Shown here one piece after another: positions 11,626 to 26,100 of a DNA stretch of 64,000 nucleotides. Source of the stretch: Cranoglanis bouderius (Eukaryota; Chordata; Actinopteri; Siluriformes; Cranoglanididae). The position numbers and the translations under genes are program-made. Where the stretch lies: contig CM042541.1 of NCBI GenBank assembly GCA_023630585.1, forward strand, positions 14,910,001 through 14,974,000, read 5' to 3'. The notes under the pieces were generated by a model, which was given only the letters and a program-made list of their open reading frames with translations, searched no databases and was not told the origin of the DNA. The first letter of the stretch is position 1. Every line of letters begins with the position of its first letter.

Positions 11626-12028
11626 AGACACTTGATGTCACTCAAAAAACTTTTGTGAGAAGTTGAACTTGAAATTTTTGGAAGTTCTGCTGTGATGAAA
11701 AGCAGCTTCCTGTAGGATTACATGTAAAACATGCACTGACAGTTGAGGGGAAACAAATCCTAGTGTGAAAGAAGCCTTAAAAAACTTAAAAACCATCCCC
11801 TAAACAAAACATATGCTGTGTTTTCCCCTGCATGGTTTAGACATGCAGTTTGGACATTGCTAAACTAAAAGATACAAGCTTCTGTTACTTGTTAGCCATT
11901 TTATCCAAGTAGCTTCAGCGCAATGCTTCAAAAGCAAACCAAACACTAAACCTGTCTTGGCTGATGAAGTACATTTGGGGTATGCTGGACATCACGCTTG
12001 CACTTGAGTTAGTAATGGAGTCTCTTAC

Positions 12029-12253
12029 CTATACACACGTCGATTTTGCCTTTGATGGCGGCTTCGTGGAGCGGGGTGTAGTTCCAGTTGTCTCTGGCAT
12101 TGGGGTCGGCTCCCTGGCACAGCAGCAAGCTCACCACCTCGGCATGGCCGAACGAGCAGGCGTTGTGAAGGGGGATCAGACCACCATCATCGCGGGCGTG
12201 CACGTTTGCTCCTGTCTGCAGAAGATGCTCCACTACGTCCTTCCTCCCAAAAC
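12029..12253 (-). CDS. tnks: Tankyrase 1, coding exon 2 (ankyrin repeats)
   Basis: Encodes 75 codons reading GRKDVVEHLL, ARDDGGLIPLHNACSFGH, LLCQGADPNARDNWNY and TPLHEAAIKGKIDVCI, which is the start of the first ankyrin repeat cluster of tankyrase. The residues SLLLCQGADPN favour tankyrase 1 over tankyrase 2. Both splice sites are present on the minus strand: acceptor ctccag before 12253 and donor GTAAGAG after 12029. Phase 1 at both ends joins exactly with exon 1. In the protein these repeats form substrate-recruiting clusters that bind R-x-x-x-x-G peptides in partners such as axin and TRF1. The SAM domain and catalytic PARP domain are encoded by exons outside the window. Confidence 0.95.
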
Positions 12254-13935
12254 CTGGAGGAAAAGACATGCATTTAAAACTGTATGCAAGAGGATTAGTC
12301 TACATTAGATTACACAACCAAACTAATTACACATAAGCCCGACTACAATTATGTTAGTTTCTCAGGGGGTCACCTCCGTTGTGCCTGGTTATGGTTAACT
12401 GGGTTACCATGGTAATAGCCCATAGCAACTATAAAGTTCAGTTTATTGCTTTAAAAAAATGTTCAGTTGTTCAGCAGAGCAGCATTAGCGATTGTGGTCA
12501 TTAAAGATAAGCGCAAGATGCAGTGATGTGCACAAAAACAAAGGTCTTCACTAGCATGGAGCAGTGAAATGAGCTTGCAGAGACACGGTCACATGTGAGA
12601 GCACTTCAGTTCTGCGAGCACTGAGACACACACTTTATGGAAGTTAAATAAATAAATAAATAAATAAGATGGCCTTCATCCCTGTTAAAGTCTGTCAAAC
12701 TCCTCATGCAGTTTAACGCAGTTATTTTCTACACGGTCAGCCAACTATTATTCAGTTATCAACACAAGCCTAGTAACATTTGAAATAAAATATTTACTTG
12801 TCTCATCTATGAACGAACACAGGACGAGTGAGATTATTTCTTTCTACAAACCTAACACACATGGATCATATTACAAAATGCATTTTTACAGCGCATATAC
12901 ATGTGTGAATATTAAGTTAACGCAACCACAGCCATCATTATAACATCCCACTTGATCCAATTCTCCAATCACACACTTTTAACTGACCGTCGCCTTCTAA
13001 CGGACTTCCACTGACACACGATTAAATGTTTCACACTCGTCAAATGCGTCATTGCAAATTCTCTAGATATACCCACAAACTGATTAGATGCAACGGAAAT
13101 CAAATGTTTGAAGAGAAAAAGGATAAACCCAGGGTAAGAAGACAACTTGGTTCCCGTCAAGAAACCCGACTAGAAAAGCTATTTCGACATGGTACAACAA
13201 AGGGTAAACTCTACACATCACCACATAATTACGTTTGGAAAGAATATAGCATCTGTACTCGCTTCAAATTTGTTTCTACTGGTGATAATTGGACTGGTCT
13301 TGTGCATGCCACATCAATGCATTGTTAAACAGATTTAATTACACTAAATAATCAGTACAGCCCCAATGAAATTTTTTTTTTTTTAATGTTGTTAGTAGCG
13401 TGGACAGGATTTTATTTATTTATTTATTTTAATAAAACTGTTATTTCAAAATATCTGAATGCAGGGACAGGGCCTTAGACTTGGGGTGGCAGTAGCAGTT
13501 TGGTGAAAACACCTACAAAAACGCAATTAACTTTTGAAGCAATACGAGTAAGATATGATTAATAAAATCTGTGTGAACTGCACAGAAGTAATAAAAGTTA
13601 GTGCTGGGGTGGCAAAACTTATTTCAAGGGTGGCAGCTGCCACCAAGTGGCCACGCCCCTTAGGATAAACCGACAATTATAAAATAAACAATATGTATTT
13701 ACTATGTAGCTGACCTGTAAACTTTGTTTAACCGAGCAATAATTCGACTTACGCCATTTGTATAGTCAATAAACTAGGGAAAGTAGCTGGCTAGTCTGCT
13801 AACACTGCTTTTCAAATGGCAATTTAACGGAATCTCGGCTGTTTGGTAGTTAGCCAGCTGGCTACTTTAGTTATCTAGCGTTAGCTAGCTAACTAGCTGA
13901 GTGCCTAGCGATAAAGTACGGGTAACGTCATTTAC
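12254..13935 (-). other. tnks: tnks intron 1
   Basis: The intron is bounded by the exon 1 donor (GTAAAT at 13935-13930, minus strand) and the exon 2 acceptor. It contains an AAAT run at 12645-12666 and ATTT runs near 13410. The reading frames near 13000 have no family resemblance and lack exon signals, so I do not call a gene. Confidence 0.8.
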
Positions 13936-14389
13936 CTGCAGCAAAGTGCAGTGGAGTGGATTTGCGCCCGGCCATGTCCTTAGAGTTAACGTTAACCGAA
14001 TCCACCAGCCGTTTCACCCGAGACACGTCTCCATTTCGGCAGGCCTCGAACAGCTCCCGAAAAGCGCCGCTACTCGCGCAGCCGCCAGCCGGGCTTGTGC
14101 TGGCTGATTCCGGGCTAGAGCCTCCCGTGGTGCTCGGGGAGCTAGCACTGCTAGTGCTGGTGCTGCTGCTGCTGCTAGTGCTGCTAGCACTGCGGAGCGG
14201 AGCGGGGGAGGAGGCCGCGCTCGGGTCCGCATCTCCGGCCCCGTCCTGTTCGCCTCCGGCCGGAGGTGATATGTTCGGGACGCCGGCGCCCGGAGGAGAT
14301 CCAGGCGGACTGAGAGAATTCGAGGCAATGCGCGGAGGCGAAGATAAGTTCTGGTGTTGCTGTTGGGAAGCGCGACGAGACGTCGCCAT
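13936..14389 (-). CDS. tnks: Tankyrase 1, coding exon 1 (start codon, Ser/Pro-rich N-terminus)
   Basis: The start is ATG at 14389-14387, opening with MATSRRASQQQ. Residues 1-108 are low complexity and rich in Ser, Pro, Ala and Gly, with an almost pure Ser/Thr tract at about 68-100; this corresponds to the HPS (His-Pro-Ser) region that distinguishes tankyrase 1 from tankyrase 2, but it is shorter than the mammalian one and poor in His. From about residue 109 the text GAFRELFEACRNGDVSRVKR begins the ankyrin domain, and the exon ends in PLHFAA plus one base. The donor is GCAG|GTAAAT. Tankyrase 1 poly-ADP-ribosylates axin, TRF1, NuMA and others, acting in Wnt signalling, telomere cohesion and spindle function. 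The gene continues to the left beyond the window. Confidence 0.95.
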
Positions 14390-14500
14390 TTTTCACCACA
14401 ATCCCTCTACTAGCAACAAAAACAACAAGCTCAGAGGGGAACTTCCGGGAAGTGTCGGGAGCAACTTCCGGTTTCAAATTACATTTGGCGCCATGCGATA
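14390..14500 (-). promoter_or_regulatory. tnks: tnks 5'UTR/promoter with two ETS motifs and an E2F-like site
   Basis: Immediately upstream of the start codon are two ACTTCCGG words (14441-14448 and 14464-14471), the core bound by ETS/GABPA factors, and TTTGGCGCC at 14484-14492, which resembles an E2F site. There is no TATA box at a suitable distance. This fits a housekeeping, GC-box/ETS-type promoter, but factor binding is inferred. Confidence 0.5.
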
Positions 14501-15082
14501 ATAAATACACACATATTAATGGGGGAAAAATTATGTCTCTGTCATGCTGTGTCATAGTTTTGCTCCATTTAGAGGTTGCCAAGTCAACTCTTTTCAGGGG
14601 GAAATAACTAATGCATGCTCAAATGAGATGGCGTCATAGATTGATTTCCATTTGAATTGAATGCAATGATTATTTGCCTATCAAAACGTGTGAAATGAAG
14701 GAGGAAGATTTTATGAAGTCTCTTAGAATTGAATTGGTCACAGCATCATAAACTAGCTCTATTTACAATTTATTTTCTTTCAAGAACACAGATAAAATGA
14801 AGCAGTGGAAACAGTTCTGGAATAACTAATATACAAATAATTCTATAAAACTAAGTATAACAAATAATGCTGTAATAACTCGCTTTTATTACTGTAAATA
14901 GCGCCAAGCGACAATGAAGTTAGCGATGAACAAACAATGGTGGCGATCAGTGATTGGTTCTTAGGAACAATGGTGACTAATAATTGGACATTGTGTGCAA
15001 TGGTGTCAGTGATTGGGTTGAGAACATAGGCTCAAACAATCATAAATCAGTTATGAATACATATAAGTAAACAGCTCATAAA

Positions 15083-15086
<4 letters not shown>
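14501..15086. other. Intergenic DNA upstream of tnks, nothing recognised
   Basis: AT-rich sequence without a gene, splice-bounded exon or clear repeat. A loose reiteration of words like caatggtg-agtgattgg occurs around 14925-15015. A (TA)n tract of about 34 bases follows at 15087-15120. Confidence 0.6.
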
Positions 15087-15123
<37 letters not shown>

Positions 15124-15129
15124 TACATA

Positions 15130-15328
15130 CAGTCAAACCAAAAATTATTCAGACACCAGATTTAATAGTCTGGGCAAATATTGAAGTACAGGTTTGCATG
15201 AACCTGGTTGACAGCATGCTCAGGAGACTACAGGCAGTCATTGAGGATAAGGGTGGCCCAAGAAATTATTGATAGTTGTGTAAATATTGTCATACTAACA
15301 GGTGTCTGAATAAGTTTTGGTTTGACTG
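15130..15328. mobile_element. 199-bp Tc1-type miniature element
   Basis: Ends cagtcaaaccaaaa and ttttggtttgactg are exact inverses and are flanked by TA on both sides, the Tc1/mariner target duplication. Further related sequence, including a second gtgtctgaataatttttg terminus, extends to about 15490, suggesting two overlapping or tandem derivatives. Confidence 0.75.
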
Positions 15329-15496
15329 TACCTTTCTATCAAAGTTATCTGACATTATCAAGATGAATTTGTTCTGCCACAGTTTAACTCTGAGCTCTTG
15401 TGATATTTTATTACCATTTTCTAAACTATAGCGAATAAACTGTGATAATGTGAGAAATGTTGAAGGTGTCTGAATAATTTTTGCTTTGCCTGTATA

Positions 15497-16430
15497 TAGG
15501 TACATCTCAAAAGATTTGAATAGCACGGAAAAGTTCGTTTTTTTCCGTAATTTAATTCAAAAAGTGGAACTTTCATATATTCTAGATTCATTACACATAA
15601 AGTGAAATATTGCAAGCCTTCTTTTGTTTTAATCTTGATGATTATGGCTTACAGCTCATGGAAATAAAAAAAATCCAGTATCTCAAAATATTAGAATAAA
15701 GAATTTATAATACAGAAATGTCGACCTTCTGAAAAGTATGTTAATTTATGCACTCAATACTTGGCTCCTTTTGCATGAATTACTGCATCAGTGCAGCGTG
15801 GCATGGAGGCAATCAGCCTGTGGCACTGCTGAGGTGTTATAGAAGCCCAGGTTGCTTTGATAGCGGCTTTCAGCTCGTCTGTATTGTTGGGTCTGGGGTC
15901 TTTCATCTTCCTCTTCACAAAATTCAGGTCAGGCGAGTTGGCTGGCCAATCAAGCACAGTAATACCATGGTCAGCAAACCAGTTACTAGTAGTTTTGGCA
16001 CTGTGGGCAGGTGCCAAGTCCTGCTGGAAAGGGAAATCAGCATCTCCATAAAGCTTGTCAGCAGATGGAAGCATGAAGTGCTCTAAAATCTCCAGGTAGA
16101 CGCTGCATTGACTCTCGACTTGAAAAACACAGTGGACCAACACCAGCAGATGACATGGCACCCCAAATCATCACTGACTGTGGAAACTTCACACTGGACT
16201 TCAAGCAACCTGGATTCTGTGCCTCTCCACTCTTCCTCCAGACTCTGGGACCTTGATTTCCAAATGAAATGCAAATTTACTTTCATCTGAAAAGAGGACT
16301 TTGGACCACTGAGCAACTGTGTTTTGAGTAAAAAGGTGTTTTGAATTAATTACCTGATTAGAGCTCTTCTCACGTCAACATTGCATTGTATAAATTCTTT
16401 ATTCTAATATTTTTGAGATACTGGATTTTA
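15497..16430 (-). mobile_element. Tc1-like transposon remnant with broken transposase
   Basis: The left end taggtacatctcaaaag and the following 200 bases nearly match the element at 20961. The minus strand from 16161 to 15754 encodes the C-terminal half of a Tc1 transposase: FQQDLAPAHSAKT, DWPANSPDLN and a terminal MPRCTDAVI segment. The codons just after SPDLN are lost, so PIENLWGI with the catalytic Glu is missing. Further N-terminal traces lie at 16083-16316 in a shifted frame. The right inverted repeat is cut off after gatactgg near 16425. Confidence 0.8.
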
Positions 16431-17592
16431 GTCTCTAAATGAACACCTACAAGGTGGGCATGTGAAATACATGTGTAATACATGTACACATTGTTTATAG
16501 ACCCCAACAACAACAGTGCTGTATCTGGTCTGCTCATACCAAGACACCAAACACTAACGTCAAATAATATCTGCTCATTGATTGTAACATAGTGGTCCAT
16601 TTCCATTGATTTACAGAGTGGACAGTTGTGCATAGCAACAGATGGGTTACAGTCAGCAAATGTACCACAAAACGTGCACCTACATGGTAGGTGCATCTCA
16701 CTGTGTTGTGGTTTCTTTCTAATCATGGCCTAATGGGGAATTCAAAGGATGAAAACAAGGGATTTGGACACCTTGGAGAATTTGCTCCACAGCGACCCCT
16801 GTCAGTTTATCGGGGATTTATCAGGAGATTTCAACAAAATTCTGTCCACTGAGCAAAGCTGGTCTCACTGGGTCTCCTTTCATCTCCTAAAAATGTAATC
16901 TTTTTACATCTGGACCCTAGATGGCCCACTCTACCTATAATTGAAGTGTGTTTTAATACAATGAGACAGTGTTTGCTTAATGGCTAAGGTTATGAGCTAC
17001 TGAACATGAGGTTGTGAGTTCAAATCCTAAAACACCCACTGTTGGGTGTTTGGAGGAAGACCTTTAACCTTCAACTGTTCAAATGTAAATCAATTTGGAT
17101 GAAAGCATTAGCCAAATAAATAAAAAATAAATCCAATAAACCGGTGTAACATCCAGGGTGTATCCCTGCATTGTACAGAGTGTTTCTGTGGTAGGCTCTG
17201 GTCCACCACAGGCAAGTCCAGGATAAAGCCCTTACTAAAGATTAATGAATGAATAAATGAAGTGTCCCAACCTCATCATTTCAGTCACTTTTGTGCTAAA
17301 ACCAGAGGTCAAATTGAGATTGAGCAGAGTGGGGGAGGTCTACTTTTTTATGAATGCCAACAACTGGGAACAGCACCAATAAATATGTTACATTGTGTTT
17401 GAGATTTAAGATGCCGTTATTGTCCTTTTCAGCACAGGTGCACTGGAATTCTTAAACGGTTCTTAGTCAAACATAGATTTATAGACAGAAAAGCAAAGAA
17501 AAAACTTTACTAGTGCACAAGAAGGTATGCATATGAGAAACGTAATAAATATTACACAGCTTAGTGGAAAAATATAGAGGTGATATTGCACA
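16431..17592. other. Intergenic DNA with one tRNA-derived SINE
   Basis: No gene recognised. A SINE-like segment lies at about 16968-17115: an A-box-like gcttaatggctaagg and a B-box-like gagttcaaatcc are properly spaced and are followed by cccactgttgggtgtttgg, which resembles the SINE body at 3770. The remainder is unique-looking. Confidence 0.55.
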
Positions 17593-18720
17593 TATACACA
17601 CCGGCCATTTTATTAGAAACACCAGTACACCTGTTAATTCATGCAATTATGCAATCAGCCTATCTTGTGGCAGCAGCACAATGTATAAAATCATACAGAC
17701 AGGTCAAGAGCTTCATTTAATGTTCACATCAAACATCAGAATGTCTGGAAAATGTGATCGCAGTGACTTTGACCATGGCATGGTTGTTGGTGTCAGATGG
17801 GCTGGTTTGGGTATTTCAGAAACTGCTGATCTTCTGGGATTTTCACAAACAGCAGTCTCTAGAGTTTACACAGAATGGAGCGAAAAAAGAAAAAAAAAAC
17901 ATCCAGTGAGCAGGAGTTCTGTGAGTGGAAATGCCTTGTTGATGAGAGAGGGCAGGCTTAATCAAGTTGACAAGGAAGGCTACAGTAACTCAAATAACCA
18001 CAGTTTTCAATCATGATGAGCAGAAAGGCATCTCAGGACACACAACACATCAAGGTGGATGGGCTACAACAGAAGAAGACTACCTGAGGTTTTAGAAGAA
18101 CAGGAATCTGAGGCTACAGTGGGCACAGTCTCACTGAAACTGGACAGCTGAAAATTGGAAAAACGTTGCCTGGTCTGATGATCCTTGATTTCTGCTGCAA
18201 CATGCAGATGGTATAGTCAGAATTTGGCATCAACAGCATGAACCCATGGACCCATGGTGGTGGTGTAATGGTGTGGGGAATGTTTTCTTATTATCAATCA
18301 AGCAATGTCTGAATGCCACAGCCTATCTGAGTATTGTTGCCGACCATATGCATCCTTTTATGGCCACAATTTACCCATCTTCTAATGGCTACTTCCTGCC
18401 TGATAATGCTTCATGCTACAAAGCACAAGTCATCGCAAACTGGTTCCATGAACATTCAGTGTACTTCAGTGCTCTCACCAGTCACCAGATCTGAATTATA
18501 CAGCACGTTTGGGATGTGGTAGAACAGGAGATTTGCAACATAAATGAGGAGCTGACAAATTTGCAGCAATAATGTGATACCAATATAGACCAGAATCTCA
18601 GATGAATGTTTACAACACCTTGTGGAGTCCATGCCATGAAGAATTAAGGCTGTTCTGGGAATAATGGGGCTTCCTACCCAGTAGTAATTGGTGTTCTTAA
18701 TAAAGTCGCTGGTAAATGTA
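17593..18720 (+). mobile_element. Tc1-like transposon, inactivated (family with ggccattttattagaaacac ends)
   Basis: The left end ccggccattttattagaaac and right end gtgttcttaataaagtcgctgg are diverged inverse copies. The plus strand encodes broken transposase: MSGKCDRSDFDHGMVVG and ISETADLLGFSQTAVSRVY (helix-turn-helix region) up to about 18016, and later, in other frames, degraded catalytic-domain traces such as LPDNASCYKAQVIANWF. Many stops and frameshifts show it is old. Fragments of the same family are at 24118-24575 and 59495-59800. Confidence 0.8.
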
Positions 18721-20920
18721 ACTGGTGTTGATTCATTTTCTTACAGTAGTGCAACTGCAAATAACAGTTTTATATTAATGTACTCCTTCTAGTATGAAAT
18801 TGTTTCTGTAGTAACTGTTTATTCACTGGATGTTTGAAAATAATTTATGATCATTGATATGCTATAGATTTATCTAAAGAGGCATTTATTTATTTATGGA
18901 AGCAGTCTCCAGTGTCAGTGCTTTGTAACAGTCAGTGGTTAGGCTGTACCTTTACATTTTCTGACACAGGACAAATAGGTTTATGCTTTATCTTTATTTT
19001 GCTTTCATGAGAAGCTGCAGTTTTTTGAGTCTTATTAAATTCAAGAGAAAGACTGTTGAGGGAACAACTGTTTGTAGAAGCTGTAACATAAATGGTCACA
19101 GGAAGTAATTCACAGACAAACTATGGATTGATGAAAAAGTACACGTGGTAGCATTGGCAAATTACTGCAGTATACAAAGAAAAAACACTTTGGGATGTGG
19201 TGTAATAGGAAAATTATAACCTCATATAACACTGCATTTTTATGGGGCCCCCTGGTGGCTCGGGGCCCTAGGTGACTGCTTACATCACATGCAGCATCAT
19301 GTTCTTTCATGTCATGATGCTCTCTGGGTCTAACAACATCTGAGATTGTATTTGTTGTCATGCAGCTTATGTTTCAGATAGAAGGGGTTGCAAAGGAAAG
19401 CACAGGGTCCCACAGCCCTCTATTTCTGGTTGTTCTACTGTTGTGAATTCTACTCTGACGATCCTTTTGTGTTCTAAAAAGGGTTCAATATAAATAAGTA
19501 TTTCCATATTTCTGATTATGTCATAATTTACCTTACTACAGCTGTATGGCCAGTTTTCTTCGTCAGTTTTGTATGTTAGTATGGTCGTAGAAGTCTCTTA
19601 AAGGAGAAATTAATGTTTAAAACAGAACTTGGAGAGTGATCTGGTCTTTTAGATTTATATACCGATCTCAACAGGTTCCTCTGTAACTACAATGATTACC
19701 ATATTCAAGCAATATCATTTGCTATACTGCAAAAATGGTCTCTAAAACAGTGTCCTTCTGTACTATTCTAGGCTGTCTAGTTTGTTCACACTGAGTACAG
19801 TACACAAATATAGTTCAGTACAGAAAAAAAAAAACAATGGTGTACTATATTGGCTGAGCAAATGAAGTGTGATGAAGATGTTTTGCACTAATATCATGCA
19901 TGAGAAAACAAAAAACAGGCAGGGCTTGTAACGTTTGAACTGAACAAACCTGTCATGAGCAAACTATCTTATCAGAATGTTGCTCATTCACTCATTAGTA
20001 AATATCATATAGTATATTTACAGTCTGTAATTACAGTCATTGTGGATAAAAAAAATAAATAAATAATAACACCTCAGTATACTTTAGTCATATAGTTATT
20101 TTGTAGTAATTTTGTAGTAATCTTATATGTAGCTATGGAACTTGAAATAAAATCCACACTACATTTCATTACTCTTTAATCATGCGTTGTTATCTTGCAA
20201 ACAGTCACCCCAGTTCATCAGCTCGGCATGTTTTGAAAGACCTTTGCCGCAAAGGCTTTCTATAAATAGGAGCACATGCAGAGGCATAGTTCAAAGTCTC
20301 TGGTTGTTTCTGGCTAGCAGCTATTTGTTAGACAACATCACTTGTGTCCTTGAACTTCATTAAGCAAACCATCCATCCCTGACCAAATAGTGACCACTGC
20401 AGTAAGGTAACAGTGTGCTCCGATAAATGATGAAATATGCAGTGATATCCAGACCTGCTGGCTAACAAATTCTTTGCTAAATGTTTGTTCATATGCTCGG
20501 ATGTGAGTCAAAGTGAATGGTTGCAGTCGCTTTCCTAATTTGCTTGCTTGATTACAGTCCAAAAGTGACCACATTACATAACGGCTGTAGTGACATAATA
20601 TTTACGTTTTATGTTTGTGTTGATTGTTAAATACACACTCACTCACTCACTCACAACACTGTGCAAACATCAGCTTGAAAGGATTAGCAAATTTCAGATG
20701 TAATTGAATTATTTATTTATTTAAATTTTAAATAAGATTTTTATGAGGAATTTGACTTGTGTAAATACTTTTAAGTTCAATGATGTTTAAAAGAACGAGT
20801 TGGCCTAAAATCAAATAATCCTCAAATGTCATCACCCAATATATGTTTGGTGTCTGCTGACATTTGCTTTTTTTTTTAAATTTGCACTGGAGCTACAAGG
20901 CTAATGTAGGTGTATATACA
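18721..20920. other. Intergenic DNA, no gene recognised
   Basis: AT-rich sequence. The part around 18780-18970 (gcagtctccagtgtcagtgc) resembles the dispersed family at 30340-30680. Short A runs and an AAAT patch near 20050 occur. The 60-80 codon frames here lack family resemblance and splice signals. Confidence 0.55.
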
Positions 20921-20921
20921 T

Positions 20922-20922
<1 letters not shown>

Positions 20923-20960
<38 letters not shown>
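20923..20960. repeat. (TA)n microsatellite
   Basis: Uninterrupted TA run ending directly at the Tc1 element that starts at 20961. Confidence 0.9.
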
Positions 20961-20964
<4 letters not shown>

Positions 20965-21618
20965 TACATCTCAAAAATTAGAAAATCGTGGAAAAGTTCA
21001 TTTTTTTCCAAAATTTTATTCACAAAAAGCTGAACTTTCATATATTCTAGATTCATTACACATAAAGTAAAATATTGCAAGCCTTCTTTTGCTTTAATCT
21101 TGATGATTACGGCTTGCAGCTCATGGAAATGAAAAAAAATCCAGTATCTCAAAATATTAGAATAAAGAATTTATAATACAGAAATGTGAACCTTCTGAAA
21201 AGTATGTTAATTTATGCACTCCATACTTGGTCGGGGCTCCTTTTGCACGAATTACTGCATCAATGCGGCGTGGCATGGAGGCAATCAGCCTGCGGCACTG
21301 CTGAGGTGTTATGGAAGCCCAGGTTGCTTTGATAGCGGCTTTCAGCTCGTCTGTATTGTTTGGTCTGGTGTCTCTCATCTTCCTCTTGACAATACCCCAT
21401 AGATTCAGGTGAGTTGGCTGGCCAATCAAGCACAGTAATACCATGGTCAGCAAACCAGTTACTAGTAGTTTTGGCACTGTGGTCAGGTGCCATGTCCTGC
21501 TGGAAAGGGAAATCAGCATCTGCATAAAGCTTGTCAGCAGATGGAAGCATGAAGTGCTCTAAAATCTCCTGGTAGATGCTGCATTGACTCTCTTGAAAAA
21601 CACAGTGGCCCAACACCA
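20961..21618 (-). mobile_element. Tc1-like transposon fragment, truncated by a neighbouring element
   Basis: Same family as 15497-16430: left terminus taggtacatctcaaaaatta and matching inner sequence. The minus strand from 21616 to about 21200 encodes YQEILEHFMLPSADKLY, FPFQQDMAPDHSAKT and, after a small deletion that shifts the frame, MRDTRPNNTDELKAAIKATW to the end. The N-terminal half is absent: at 21619 the sequence switches abruptly to another Tc1 family. Confidence 0.8.
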
Positions 21619-23988
<2,370 letters not shown>

Positions 23989-24117
23989 TACATTGAACAA
24001 ATGTTAGGGTTGTTTGTTTTTTTTCCAGTAGAAAGCTTGCTAGCTTCACAGACTGGGATCCTGTAGGACAAAACAAAAAAAAGTCATGTGAGGTTTTAAA
24101 AAAGTCATGTGGGGAAA

Positions 24118-24575
24118 TTGAACAGTTGAAGATTGGAAAAACCTTACCTGGTCTTTTACCAGTCTTCAACTGTCCAGTTTCGGTGAGTCTGTGCCCATGA
24201 TAGCCTCAGATTCCTGTTCTTGGCTGACAGGAGTGGAAACCGATGAGTCTTCTGCTGTTGTGACTCATCCACCTCAAGGTTTGATGTTTTGTACATGCTG
24301 AGATGCTTTTCAACAAGGTTGTAAAGAGTGCTTATTTGAGTTACAGTAGACTTCCTGTCAGCTCGAACCAGTCTGGTCATTCTCGTCTGATCTTTCTCAT
24401 CAACTGGGTGTTTCAGCCTGCAGACCCTCTGCACACAGGATGTTTTTTGGACCATTCTATGTAAACTGTTGTGTGTGAAAATCCCAGGAGATCAGCAGTT
24501 TCTGAAATACTCAAATCAGCCCATCTGGCACCAACAACCATGCCACGGTTAAAGTCACTGCCACATGATTGAATG
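24118..24575 (-). mobile_element. Tc1 fragment of the 17593 family
   Basis: The minus strand 24455-24156 encodes MVQKTSCVQRVCRLKHP, a central stretch RKSTVTQISTLYN and LSWAQTHRNWTVEDW, the linker and early catalytic region of that family; ISETADLLGF-like coding follows toward 24540. The first 40 bases (ttgaacagttgaagattgg) are an inverse duplicate of the adjoining sequence at 24150-24175, making a small foldback at the break. Confidence 0.7.
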
Positions 24576-26100
24576 ATTAGATGTATCTTTTTTTTTTCAT
24601 ATTTATTTCGTATCTGTTATTTCGTATGTAATATGTGGAAAGCATGTTGAGTGACAGAAACCTGACTTTTATCCAATCTTGCGTGGATGCATGACTCTCT
24701 GATAAGTCTAAGTTTCCTCTAATTTATTGAATTATGGTTCTGCCCAAATCACAAAACATACATAACCAGGAAATTTCTATGAGTAAATCATTTATCACAC
24801 AGAGAAGAATTTCCAGCTCACACTCTATGCATACATCCCTATAGGCCTATAGGGAAGTCTTATTTTTAGCAGTGGTAATATATAAAGTTCCGACAGGTGA
24901 CAGGTCCACTTGTGTTTCCATTTCTTGTCAGTCAGGTCCAAATATGAGTCTTTGCAACCAGACTCGACCACTGCCTAACCTATGCCCTTAATACCACATG
25001 CCAATGGCCATACATTGGGTATTTTAGGTGGTAAATAAAAACCAGAGGTCAAAGTCAGGGTCCAGGCCTTCATTTTAATAAGAAATTTCCATTTCTTTAA
25101 TATCAAATTTCCATTTCCAAATTTTGATGTATCAATAGACACAGATTCATGGTACTGTCTACTGCCAGTCAAAGATTTTTCAACACCTTCTAAATGCTTA
25201 GCTTAAATGATTTAATTTTAAATATTCTAAATGTTAACATCTAACTAAGGAATAAGTATAAGTGAATGGAGAAATGTTTATCATTAAATGTTTAGTGAAT
25301 TAAAGAAATGTTAGAAATGACTTTATTTTATTAGAACAATCTAGATCTAATATAATGTGAAAAGGCCAAGGCTCTTTATTCACAACACATATTTAGGTTT
25401 TACAGTTAATATTAGTTCTAGAAAGATTTCCATTTCCATTAATTCCTTAAATTTAATTGCTATTCTGTATCATTGTGTTTGGTCTGTGACAATAATAGTG
25501 ATTAAGTAAGGGAAAAACTCTCCATGTCCACCCCAGCGAAATTGATTCTCTTCCTATAACAGCATGGTCGGAAGTGTTTTATTCCTCTTATACCACAGCA
25601 ATTTGACAATGTATACAAATTTAATTTATTAAAGAGCAAGACTTAGTTTCTTATCTGTTTAGAGTTGCATTTAATGTTGTGGAATGTCCATAAAACAAGT
25701 TAGTTCCTGTAATCAGTTATGTTACAGCAGCTATAAACAGTCTTTCCTTCACCAGCAATCGTTTCCTCACCAGAGAAAAAAAGTACATAGCTTATCATGT
25801 TACTGAGAAACTGCCAAGCACAAACTCCTCTGTTGTGAAGACTTTTCCATGTCGGAAAACGTAAAATTAAAGCTTTACCTCTGACTGTTGCAAAGTCATA
25901 GAATAAGGCAATAAGCCACTCGAGGGCATACGATACGTTGATTTATTTAAGCATGACGCAAAGCAGATTAAAACCTCTTACCCATGATAAAATGACTGTA
26001 ATACACACCCTCTCGCAACTTATTTTTTTATATAAAAAAAAAAAGTGACAAAAACAATATTATAAAATCCAGTGATCAATAAATAATTTTATTTATTATA
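24576..26100. other. Intergenic DNA, one dispersed-repeat copy
   Basis: No gene recognised. Around 25500-25890 there is a copy of the dispersed family, partly inverted: ttttattcctcttataccac (25578 onward) is the inverse of the phrase at 1571 and 42190. Confidence 0.5.

Larger units (their letters stand above)
1..12028. other. Presumed tnks intron 2, repeat-rich, no exon seen
   Basis: tnks runs on the minus strand and its second coding exon ends at a donor beside 12029, so lower coordinates should be intron 2. I see no stretch that continues the ankyrin repeats, so exon 3 is probably beyond the left edge. Apart from the repeats listed separately, positions 1-3540, 4120-5330 and 10800-11960 show AT-rich unique-looking DNA with A or T runs and no supported gene. 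Short open frames here have no exon-like boundaries or family resemblance. Confidence 0.6.

Noticed and set aside
13956..14501. 181-codon frame on the plus strand across tnks exon 1
   Set aside because: Antisense to the Ser-rich tankyrase exon; the Leu-rich tract simply reflects the complementary codons of the Ser/Ala repeat.
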